Source: Hypomyces perniciosus
Taxonomy: Eukaryota; Ascomycota; Sordariomycetes; Hypocreales; Hypocreaceae
Length of the DNA: 64,000 nt
Assembly: GCA_008477525.1 (NCBI GenBank)
Contig: SPDT01000007.1
Location: forward strand, 3,472,001 to 3,536,000
Direction: 5' to 3'
Position 1 is the first letter of the stretch. Each line of letters opens with the position of its first letter. A program made the position numbers and the translations under genes. Shown in pieces: positions 1 to 9,486 of this stretch. The notes beneath the pieces were generated by a model. It saw only the letters and a list, made by a program, of their open reading frames with translations. It was not told the origin of the DNA and made no database searches.

Positions 1-699
1 TTGAACATTTGTTCCATCATTCCGGACGGTGTGGTGGTCTTTTTCCCGAGCTACGGCTATCTTGACGAAGTGGTTGCGGTGTGGCAACAGCGCCAAGATG
101 GCAGCACGCAGACAATTTGGGATAGACTTCAAGCTCGGAAGTCTATATTCCGGGAGACGAAAAGCAGCACTAGCGAAGAAGTTTTACAGGAGTACTCGCA
201 AGCTATTTTAGGTGATAGGTCAGTGGAGGACAAGCGCACTGGAGCTCTACTCCTTAGTGTCGTGGGTGGTAAGATGTCCGAGGGCATCAACTTTTCAGAT
301 CGGCTAGGACGTTGCGTCATAGTTGTCGGACTTCCGTACCCCAACATTGCGTCTCCAGATTGGAAGGCCAAACTTGAGTACATCGAATCAACAACGTCAT
401 CACGCTTAACTGCTGAAGGCTTTACGACAGAAGAGGCCACAAGGCAGGCCAAACAAACAGCCCGGGACTTTTACGAGAATTCATGTATGCGGGCCGTGAA
501 TCAGAGTATTGGGCGGGCTATCCGGCATCGAGGGGACTATGCGGCGATTGTATTGGTGGATAGAAGATATGGGACGGATCGAATTAGGGGCAAATTACCA
601 GGTTGGATTCAGGAGGGCCTAGAGAGGGATAGCCATGAGAAGGGCCTAGGGGGGTTAATGGGAGCTCTGGGGGGTTTCTTTCGAAGGAAGCGAGGATAG
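1..699 (+). CDS. CHL1: ATP-dependent DNA helicase CHL1 (DDX11 family), C-terminal part
   Basis: The frame is open from the first base of the window to TAG at 697-699, so the 5' end lies outside; 232 residues are visible. This is the C-terminal half of helicase domain 2 of an XPD-like superfamily 2 iron-sulfur helicase. Motif V is seen as GGKMSEGINFSD and motif VI as QSIGRAIRHRGDYA followed by VLVDRRY, which is the CHL1/DDX11/RTEL/FANCJ pattern. The C-terminal wording PGWIQEGL fits CHL1 best among these relatives. In yeast and man the protein unwinds DNA in the nucleus and supports sister-chromatid cohesion and replication-fork progress. The last residues are a short basic tail. RTEL1 or XPD are less likely alternatives. 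No intron is needed in the visible part. Confidence 0.88.
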   Translation: MNICSIIPDGVVVFFPSYGYLDEVVAVWQQRQDGSTQTIWDRLQARKSIFRETKSSTSEEVLQEYSQAILGDRSVEDKRTGALLLSVVGGKMSEGINFSDRLGRCVIVVGLPYPNIASPDWKAKLEYIESTTSSRLTAEGFTTEEATRQAKQTARDFYENSCMRAVNQSIGRAIRHRGDYAAIVLVDRRYGTDRIRGKLPGWIQEGLERDSHEKGLGGLMGALGGFFRRKRG

Positions 700-1805
700 G
701 TGTCACGATCGATCTGTTTGAGTTTCTATCTTGTTCAAAACCAAGAAGTATCTACAATGCACAAGGGCATCCGCATAGGGTAGCAGTAGGATGATCACTG
801 TCCTCTTTTGGGATATTACTACTGTGTAATACCTATCCGTTATTTTCTGTATAATAACACTTCGTAGATGTGTTTTATTCTATCTTTAGACCGGCTACTG
901 ATAGCAATGATAATCTTATATGCCTCTCTTGCTATTGGTGTTTTTGTACTAAAGCTTCCGTTTTCTTATCAGCACCGCCCAAGCGGGTAACAAAAAAAGA
1001 GGGACCGCAAAAGATACACAGCTCATCAGACAGTTAGCTGACAGAGCATTAATAGGGGTGAGGAGCTATTTATCGTAATGGTAGTACTATATTGCAATGA
1101 GAGTAATATATTGCAACCAGGATAATATAGGGCAATTGGAGCTACTAGTACATAGCTAATAATATAGTAGTACTTATGTGTTTGCTCCCTCTTTTTTCGT
1201 TACCCGCTTGCCGCCTTTCATCCGTCTTGCTGCCACATATTGAGTCGGAAATATTTCTTCCACTTCCACGCCAGTTCAAATGCACAAAACTACTAAACTT
1301 CGTAGTGGCTGGACTCTATCTAGTCTGGCGCATATTCCACCACTCTTTGCTTCTCTTTTAAGTCTCCTGTTTCTGAGATGCCGTCACAATCACAGCTTTG
1401 ACTCAGAAGTTAGGACCTTCACGCGCATCCTCCTCCAGTGGGTCAACGTAATGGAGCCACTCATGATCCTCAAAAAGTCTACAGCCGATTTGAAGCATGC
1501 GGGCTTGCGGCTTGAGCCGGCTACCGGTGAACCATGGACCATCTATCCGTCCATCTAATCATACAATTGAGACAAATCTACTGGCTCATGTGCCGCCAGA
1601 CTCCTTAAAGTGGAGCCAGACAGCAGTGTATGTCCTTCATCGGAGAAACGAAAAGTCTTCCTATCATTGGCTCTCAGAGCTTTTTTGCTCGTTCGCTTTG
1701 TTAATCGGGCCATGAGAGTATTTTGGCTTGCTCAGGGTGACGCATTGAGCTGGGAAAACATTTACAACCACCAAGAGGTTCTCTAGAAGTTCTCTCATTC
1801 ACGTC
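700..1805. other. Intergenic region with an inverted-repeat element
   Basis: This 1.1-kb gap separates CHL1 from the permease gene. Apart from the inverted-repeat element at 980-1210 nothing coding was recognised. The sequence around 820-960 and 1070-1180 is A+T-rich. Confidence 0.6.
980..1210. mobile_element. Small terminal-inverted-repeat element (MITE-like), 231 bp
   Basis: The left end (980-1004) and the reverse complement of the right end (1186-1210) match over 25 positions with one mismatch; both begin CAAGCGGGTAAC and end GAGGGA. The 5-bp sequence CCGCC lies directly outside both ends (975-979 and 1211-1215) and reads as a target-site duplication. There is no coding capacity, so this is a non-autonomous element. 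The superfamily cannot be named from this alone. A diverged relative of its inner part may lie near 56.1-56.2 kb. Confidence 0.75.
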
Positions 1806-3565
1806 ATGGTCATGGATACGGAAGCGTCCGCTACGCCCGTGAGGGAAAAAGACAACCAACATAGCGACGATGACTCCATTTTGCACAAAGTCCTTCGAGC
1901 GGGTCGTGTTGAGGAGCGAGGAATCCAACCTGTGCCCGTTGAAGAACGCACTTCGACACGCTTCTTCAACATTTTCACGATTTGGTTTTCCATTAACACC
2001 AATATTCTTGGGTAAATTTATCCATGGATGAACTGCATATCTCTTCTCTCGATTTCGCTAACCATCTTGTTCTCGTTTAGTATAACCTTTGGCATGTTAG
2101 GACCACTCGTCTACAACCTCAGTTTAAGAGACTCGTCTCTTGTGATTCTATTTTTTTGCCTTTTGTCAACCGTCCCGCCTGCATACCTTGCCGTCCTTGG
2201 CCCCAAAACAGGAATGAGGCAGATGATTCAAGCGCGGTATAGTTTCGGGTAAGAGTCACACTCCGCCAACGGTCATGATAGTGCTTGTGACCTAAGATCT
2301 ACCTCGCTAACGGCCTTCGCCTCCGTATTCAGACGATATATCGTCTCAATACCTGTGCTTCTCAACCTAGCTACGTTGACAGGCTTCACCATCATAATTT
2401 GCATTACAGGTGGCCAGTGCATTTCCGCCATTTCTGAGGGGGCTGTGAACCCAAACGCTGGCATCATCATCATTGCTGTGTTGTCGCTTCTTGTCTCCTT
2501 TTGTGGCTTCAGGATTCTTCACATATTCGAGACATATGCATCCATCCCCGCTATCATCAGCATTGCTATTGCGACCGGTTGTGCTGGCTCCGGTCTCACA
2601 AAGCAGTCGGTACCTGACATGCCCCCGACAGCGGCCAATGTGTTGAACTTTGGCATGATTGTGGCGAGTTACCAGATCCCTTGGGCTGCCATTTCGAGTG
2701 ATTTGACAACATATTTTGATCCCAAGGTTCCATCGTAAGTAAAAAATTCCCGTACCCCCCCGTTCACCAACTTGCTCCTGGATCTTGGTCCGGGGGAGAG
2801 ATAAAGAGGGAACAGAGGAGGACAAAGAGATCCCTGGGAGTAGAAAAAAAACGAGGGCTAACAGTCTGAAGTTGGAGGGTTTTCGCCTACACCTACTGGG
2901 GCCTGGGAATACCTACGGTCTTGTTAATGACACTCGGTGCTGCCGTTGCCGGTGCTATACCAAACAACCCTGAATGGCAAGAGGCGTTTGACAAGTATCT
3001 CGTTGGCGGAGCCCTGGCAGCCATGCTATCAAGCGCCGGCGGCTTCGGCAAGTTTGTTGTTGTGATTCTCTCTCTTTCCTTGCTTGGGAATACCACTTCA
3101 ACGTTTTATTCAATCACGCTCAACTTTCAAACACTGGTTCCCTTTCTGTTCAAGGTACCGCGGTATATTTTTGCCATCGTCATCACGGCCATCATCATTG
3201 CTGTTTCCATCACGGCGGTGGGAGACTTCTTCCAGAGCCTGGAAAACTTCGTCTCTCTCATTGGATACTGGTCAGCGGCTTTCGTTGGAATTGTGGGAGT
3301 TGAGCATGTGATCTTTCGGCGGCAAGACTACAGCTCATATGACCATGCGAGTTGGAACGACGCAAGCAGATTGCCTCTTGGAATCGCAGCGTTGTCGAGC
3401 GGGATTCTGTGTCTTGGGCTGGTGATTCCTTTCATGGACCAGGTATGGTGGCAAGGTCCCATTGCAAAGACAACGGGCGATATTGGGTTCGAGATTGCAT
3501 TTGTAATGAGCTCGCTGATTTACGTGCCGCTACGTCATGTCGAGAAGCGACTCACGGGCCGTTGA
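1806..3565 (+). CDS. NCS1-family purine/cytosine permease (FCY2-like)
   Basis: Four exons, 1806-2011, 2081-2248, 2333-2734 and 2872-3565, join in phase to 489 residues. The last junction is set by the family motif SWRVFAYTYWG, which needs the acceptor at 2871 rather than the one at 2864. The protein is an integral membrane transporter of the nucleobase:cation symporter 1 family, expected in the plasma membrane and importing purines or cytosine with protons. About 70 hydrophilic N-terminal residues are followed by some 12 hydrophobic segments. FFNIFTIWFSINTNILG and the stretch around GPKTGMRQM match the first two conserved blocks of FCY2-type carriers. The length is near the family norm of about 500. 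Substrate (adenine, cytosine, or thiamine/pyridoxine as in TPN1) cannot be told from the sequence. A second in-frame ATG at 1812 is an equally good start. Confidence 0.85.
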
Positions 3566-4075
3566 TATTCAGGGCTTGTGTTCCTGATACACAACACGGG
3601 AGATACGAGTCATAGACGAAAAATAGTGTTATGGTATTATTGCCAGTACTACCACAAAAGAAGGGATTAGACATTATTGACACGTACTATCGTGGTAGGG
3701 CCGTAAGATGGCGTGTCTCGTCATCTCACAATGGATGGTAATCTGACTAGTAGTGCTGGATGATGCCATTTGATGGAGAAGACTATATCCGAAGTTGGGT
3801 ATTCCAAATCCTTAGTCCCGAAGCAGCTTACAAAACACCGAAGTCTCGGGATATTTTTAGTTTCTATGTAGTAAATCCGCGATACGCGTATGTGCCGAAT
3901 ACATATGTTATCATTAGTATCTACTATATACTTGGCTTGGAAGGATTCGACCTCTGGTCTCCAGCTCCTTCGCTGGCATCGGGTCGAGTATCTACGAACA
4001 CCTATAGTGCTGTGTATACTCCGTATATTACAGCTCAATTCGTCTGATCACCAACGCAACAAAACTCTTGTCGCT
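3566..4075. other. Intergenic region, nothing recognised
   Basis: A 510-bp gap between the permease and the dehydrogenase. A 95-codon frame at 3760-4047 shows no domain or signal and is not supported as a gene. The last 100 bases before the ATG at 4076 probably hold the dehydrogenase promoter and leader. Confidence 0.5.
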
Positions 4076-5224
4076 ATGCCGTTTTCCCTCAACCCGTTTG
4101 GCGAGCTCCGCCCGCCTCAGCCTACTTTTACCGATGTCAACGTGCCAGACCTCCGTGGAAAGGTTGTATTTTGTATTCACCCTCTCACTCTCGCGTCTCT
4201 GCTGCGATCCGTTCACAAACGGGAATGCTAATTCCAGTTCTGGCTCCAGGTGTACCTGGTGACGGGCTCCAACTCGGGTCTTGGCAAGGAGCTCGCTCGG
4301 ATCCTATACTCCAAGAATGCCAAGGTCTACATGGCGGCGCGCTCCGAGGAGAAGGCGCAGGAGGCAATCGACGATATCAAGAAGACCGTGTCCGGTAGCG
4401 GGGGCGAGCTCATCTTCTTGCAGCTCGATGTGGCTGATCTAGTGGCTGTCAAGACTGCAGCGACCGAGTTCCTGGCCAAAGAATCCAGGTTGCACGTCCT
4501 GTTCAACAATGCCGGTGTCATGGCGCCACCCGAGGGCTCCAAGACTGCCCAAGGCTACGAGCTGCAGCTGGGCGTCAACTGTGTGGGTAGCTTCATGCTC
4601 ACCCAACTGCTTACACCCCTGCTGGCCACAACGGCCAAGACTGAGCCACCAAGCTCGGTCCGAGTCGTCTGGCTCTCATCTATAGCTGCTGAGACCTTCG
4701 GCCACAAGCCTGGCGGCGTCCGCATTGACAACCTCGACTACCACGAGGACAAGAGCACATCTATCAAGTACGGCATCTCCAAGGCAGGTAATTTCCTGCT
4801 TGGCTCTGAGTATGCCCGCCGCCATGGCGACGCCGACGGCATCGTCAGCATCGTCCTGAACCCGGGTAACCTCGACACCGGCCTCATGCGCCACCGCTCC
4901 AGTATCGAAAAGATCCTCATTAAGAAGCTCATCAACTACCCAGCCATTTTCGGTGTCTACACCATGCTGTATGCTGCAACATCACCCGATGTGACGGTCG
5001 AGCGGGTTAAGGCAGAGGATTGGGGTAAGCCGGCATTGCCCTCTCCCTCATGAAACATGAAGTTCCGATCCACTGACACTCTGGATATAGTTGTGCCTTG
5101 GGGGCGGTTTGCACCGATCCGCAAGGATCTGGCGACGGCTACCAAGCCCACCAGCGAGGGCGGCACTGGCATTGCCCAGGAGTTCTGGCGCTGGAACGAG
5201 GAGCAAATCAAGCCCTACCTTTAA
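4076..5224 (+). CDS. Short-chain dehydrogenase/reductase (WWOX/retinol dehydrogenase-like)
   Basis: Exons 4076-4162, 4250-5024 and 5091-5224 give 331 residues. The first intron ends so that the frame reads K-V-Y-L-V-T-G, the start of a Rossmann fold; the last junction gives WVVPWGRF. Classical SDR landmarks are present: cofactor motif TGSNSGLG at about residues 34-41, NNAG at 115-118, a serine pair at 172-173 and the catalytic YGISK (Tyr203, Lys207). NADP use is suggested by Arg60 after the second strand. The C-terminal ending with WRWNEEQIKPYL is typical of the fungal retinol-dehydrogenase-like clade. The substrate is unknown; relatives act on short-chain or aromatic carbonyls and on secondary-metabolite intermediates, but no such cluster is visible here. 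Confidence 0.86.
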
Positions 5225-5931
5225 TAGTGGTAGCAATGCCACGCTCGCTGACATTGATAGCCAAATCGGGTAGTGTGATGCTCCACTCCTTTGCAGCGGG
5301 ATGGGATGCTTGTTGGTTAAGCCTGTCTCGTGAATCTCAGGAGGACGAGATTCGAAATCACCGAGCGTCTCAAGCAAACCAGTAATCACTGCAACACCAG
5401 CTGCCTCGCTGGCCTCGTCAGTAATACATTGGAGTCCATAGTGGTTGAGTCTGTCGAGGCGCCTGTGTCTCTCAGCTAACGTTGAGCGTTGTACTCCGTA
5501 CTTCGTAGCCATACAATCTAATAGACCTTAATAGCCCTGATACTGAGATTCTTAACAAAGACTTGTGCGGATGATGCGGATAATGCGGCTGACTGTTTGT
5601 GTATTTGTTCCGTGATTGCGTGACTCCGAGAGAGACGCTGACTAAACCCACAAACACGCTTTACCGAGATCGGTAAGAGATCGCCCGGAGATACCGCCAA
5701 CGTGTGAGAGGGCCAATTCCACACTGTAATCTGAATTGGGAATGACCCGCAATGCCTATAAAGTGCCGGCCATTTGACCCTACACTCCCCTCCATTTCCA
5801 TCTCACTATCACAGCGTCATCAGCACGCAAAAGCCTTCTCCTTCACAAAGCACAGAAACTTTCTCGTTCTTCTTAGATAAAGAAGCGAGCATCGCCTCTC
5901 TGACGCTGAGAGGCGCCCTAACCTGAGCTCA
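5225..5931. other. Intergenic region with TATA-like element
   Basis: This gap carries the putative bZIP promoter. TATAAAG lies at 5757-5763, about 170 bp before the first ATG of the bZIP leader, in a context free of other genes. A TGACTC half-site occurs at 5621-5626. A fused copy of the TACTCCGTA and TACTTCGTA motifs is at 5492-5507. Confidence 0.4.
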
Positions 5932-6865
5932 TGGACGCCCAACCCTCCGCCACCGCAACCGCTGCTAGTCTGCACACCTTGGGTTTCTTCAGACCACAGC
6001 AACCAGAGCACCCCAAGCCTCCATGGTAACCAGCTGTGGTGGTCGCTGCCGGATTTTGATACGTCATCCTGCTGGCCTGTAACTGGAACTGGAATTGAAA
6101 CTGGAACTACAACTGCGCCTGAAATCACTGGAACTTTTGCACCACAAGGGCTGCCCTCGTTATTGCTTGACTCCCCCCCCGAATCTATCCTCGACCTCGA
6201 CGGGGGCGAGATGGCTCTGCTGGGAATGCTGGGGCCTATGCCTTCCGGTAATCGTTTAGATCCAGATGGTATGTCAACAACCTCTACGTGACATATTGTA
6301 TGGTCTTTGAAAGCCAGTTTGAACCGTTGCTAACTGAGGCACTACACTCGCAGATAACTTCTTTGTTCAAGATCATCATAACCAAGTTTTCAATTCCGGC
6401 ATCCACCATGGTATCCCACCCCATCAGAACAAATTCAACATTCCGAACGCGACCATTTCTCCCGATACCATCCCCAATGCGTCCTTCTTTCAGATTCCCC
6501 ACAAAGCAACAGAGTTCATACCAGGAACAACATCAACAACAACCATCACTTCCTCCTCCATAACAGCAATGAATCAGCCACATTACCGCCAAGACTCGCC
6601 TGCCAGCTCACAAAGCAGCGGCTCCAAGCGCAGGACAACACACTCAACCGACCAGGACGAGCCGGACCACGGCAGAGACGAGGTGGCCATCAAGCGGCAG
6701 CGCAATACCATGGCTGCGCGTAAGTACCGCCAAAAGCGCCTCGATCGGATCGCCGATCTAGAGCGTGCGCTTGCAGAGATGACAGGGGAGCGGGACGACC
6801 TCAAACTCAAGCTGGCGAGACGCGAGGCCGAGGTGGAGGCTCTAAGAGAGATGCTAGGGAGATAG
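5932..6865 (+). CDS. bZIP transcription factor, GCN4/IDI-4-like; start unresolved
   Basis: The 3' exon (6354-6865) ends in a clear bZIP domain: a basic region with RNTMAARKYRQKRLDR (the N-x7-R signature) followed by leucine-type heptads to the C-terminus MLGR. An intron at 6269-6353 joins it in phase to an upstream exon coding an acidic, proline- and threonine-rich stretch, a typical activation region. The basic-region wording resembles Podospora IDI-4 and the GCN4/CPC1 group, which regulate amino-acid starvation and autophagy genes in the nucleus. The start is a problem: the frame joined to the bZIP is open from about 5881, but its first ATG is at 6211. The ATG at 5932 opens a different frame that ends at TAA after 32 codons, overlapping the main frame. 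Either an upstream exon exists, the short frame is a regulatory uORF, translation begins at 6211, or the assembly has a one-base error. Confidence 0.75.
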
Positions 6866-9136
6866 TGAACATAAATATATTCTGCTTGTCCTAGAATAAT
6901 TCCTGCTATCTCGATGTCTTGATGTCTAACCCGTGAGTAATGATATGAGAGGGGGGAGACGAAAGAATACTACTCTTAATTGAGGCCTATGCCTCGGGCA
7001 TACATGTCGACTGGGTGTTTTCTTGTACTTTGTATACCTCACATGTGGTTAGCCAGTTGTCTCCAATATCGGGTGACCGTGTGCAAATATAAACTTAAAA
7101 AAAGGGGACGTGCTTGCTCAGACGATGTCGTTCTCTTCCTTTGATAATAAACAATTCATTAAAATCATCATATTCCGTTTCTCTCATCACTGCAAGTTTG
7201 CCTCTTCCCTCCCCATGCTGTATGGATATAAGACAAAAAGAAAAGGGATGTTGGCTTACATTTCCATAGTGCGGTATTGAGGCATTCTCCGTTATCATAC
7301 ATGTTTTGATATCAAGAGCGCTTTGTTCTGATATCCTGCAAAGTCGTCCTGAGACGAGGATCTCTGGATATCAACAGCAAAAGAGCCTCCCAACTCCTCA
7401 GTATTTATATCAAGATGTTTTCATATTCTACGCTTTCTCGGCTACAATTACAAGGAGCTCTCGCTAATTTCTCCTGGTGAGTTTGTTGTCGCTTGTTTCC
7501 TATTCACATTGTGATGTAGGTGTGCCTCAGGGGCGTTGGCAATCATGGTGTACAGACATTGAGCCAGAATGATTCATAGCCTTGGAATTATATGTGCTCT
7601 GCTAAACAGGCTGGTTAAATTACTAGAGCAATGAAGTAATGGCGAGATTAGCTACGATGCAATGGAGTTAAGTGACATGATTCCTACTTCGTACAGAGCC
7701 GAGTCTATGGTGGTGAACGATCAATACGGTACATACCTATTGACAACGATGTCAAACAAGTGGATGCTCTGGTTAGGCAGACCCATATTATTTCTCCTAT
7801 GCAGTTCATCAACATGGGGTTAAATCCAGCAAGGGTTTGTTTATCCGATGAGGAGAAGCCCGAATTTAGCCAGCCAATTGCGGGATACTACCAAATCTTC
7901 CTCACCATGAGTCAAAATGACTCATTCCTTGGCGCCCGGGGTTTGTGTTTTCGGCCTCGACCGTTTTGGGAGATTTGCGGGGTCGGGCCGGGCCAGGGGT
8001 TCCGGACCGTTGATGCCGACCGAATGAGGCTTCCACAAAGGAACATCTCCAAGAAATGATTCACAAGTCGTCAGAGATGGTATTGTATGATTAGTACTTC
8101 GTACTTGCGTGTTCTATGGGGTCTCTGCAAGCGAGGTTAATCGTGTTACTACTACTCTGTACCTTGGCCCTGGTGTTAGGTACATGCCTACCTATATATA
8201 TATATATACCTAGGTACGGGAGTATTGAGAAAGGCATGCCTCCGATAGGCCCCTGCTTCCTTCAAATCCATCTCTGGCCCCATTCTTGCTTTTTTTTCAT
8301 GAATTCCACATATCTCCCGCAGCGGCCAATGCTACTCTTCCATCCCTAACTCATCGTCCGCGACAAAGTCTTCGCTCGCGGTTGACTCAAACCCGCGATG
8401 TCGCGTCACAAGAAAATCGGCGGACCCGCCCGGAGCCGAGACAAAGGATCCATTCTAGGAAGCGAAGTGCCGAAAGACCGAAGGAAATACTACCGAATGA
8501 TGAGTGAGGCTGATTAGTATCCGCCAATACGATTTCTCCATCGACGCAGAAATAACGGACAGGCTAGTACAAGGTTTCGGGACGATCTACTCAACAAACG
8601 GCGCGGACTTGATAACGGGTCTCGCTATGATGGAGTGAACATCTAGAAGCATAGTATTAGTTATGTGGTGGAGAATGTTATGGGACGAGCTGACCACCCG
8701 AGTCTCGACATGAGTTTTGAAGCCCAAACTTGAGGCGTCAAAGTCAGACATCGCCACTCACCAGTACGGGAATTTGAAAACACCGAGACCCCAATCGAGC
8801 TAATGCTAAACGCCCGCAACGTTGCATTCATACATACGCCGTAGTTATTTGATGCCAGAATCGAGATGATAGGATGGAGGCATCGGCACCTCTCAGCTTT
8901 ACTGGCTTATGGGGCGCCAAATGCAACTGAGTGTGTCTCGCACTGTTCAGTGACATTGGACGGATTAAGACTTGGCCCGCACTTTCGGTGTGGCTTTCAC
9001 CGATGACGTACCTGCTGATGACGTTCTGGCTCCAATCGACACATTCATTGTCCATTCAGCTCATTCAGCTCATCTCAATCATCGCGTTACTCTAGGCTTA
9101 ATATCATCTGATCACTTGTGCCTTTTTCTCGCCATC
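6866..9136. other. Intergenic region with paired AP-1/GCN4-type sites
   Basis: No convincing gene is seen in these 2.3 kb. A 99-codon frame at 7760-8059 has no recognisable feature. The region holds a palindromic pair of TGA(G/C)TCA sites at 7907-7925 and the motif AGTACTTCGTACTT near 8093-8106. Confidence 0.5.
7907..7925. promoter_or_regulatory. Palindromic pair of AP-1/GCN4-type sites
   Basis: TGAGTCA at 7908-7914 and TGACTCA at 7918-7924 are separated by AAA, and the flanking bases extend the arms to 8 bp each way. Both heptamers are perfect binding sites of GCN4/CPC1/AP-1 bZIP proteins. They lie about 1.05 kb downstream of the bZIP gene and 1.2 kb upstream of the small cysteine-rich gene. 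Function is inferred from the motif only. Confidence 0.4.
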
Positions 9137-9486
9137 ATGAATGAAAATATCTCCCAAAATCCCAATCCTCAGTCACCAGGCCAGGACAACGGGGTGATCA
9201 CGGAGCCGGAACGCGTGCACGCAAACCAACCGGGTTTGCAACAGGCAATGGGTAAGATCCGCCATCTTCTACTCAATAAATCACCCTACCCATATCACTA
9301 GTTTATGCAAGTTCTATAGTCAGCTAACGTATAATATTGGGAACAGATCCGCAGCTTCCGCACCCCGATCCCGAAGTGAACATGCGAGGTGGTCAGGGCG
9401 ACCGTGATGGGTGCTGCCCCGGGCGGTTCTGCTTCATCATTCCCTGCCCTATCCCGATCAACTGCTGTATTATCCCGTGTCCTTGA
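9137..9486 (+). CDS. Small cysteine-rich protein, 84 residues
   Basis: Two exons, 9137-9251 and 9347-9486, joined across a 95-nt intron (GTAAGA..ACAG), give 84 residues. The N-terminal half is hydrophilic, rich in Asn, Gln and Pro, with no signal peptide. The C-terminal part is distinctive: after GDRD comes CCPGRFCF, then PCPIPINCC and a final PCP, with seven cysteines in about 26 residues mixed with Ile and Pro. I recall similar short fungal proteins ending in CC...PCP...CC-type tails, but no function is established to my knowledge. The tail could be a palmitoylated or metal-binding membrane-association segment; this is inference. The intron signals, the maintained frame and the dense cysteine pattern argue for a real gene although each exon is short. 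Confidence 0.7.

Noticed and set aside
7760..8059. 99-codon frame upstream of the cysteine-rich gene
   Set aside because: No family resemblance, no signal peptide, and it spans the palindromic AP-1-type site; treated as chance.
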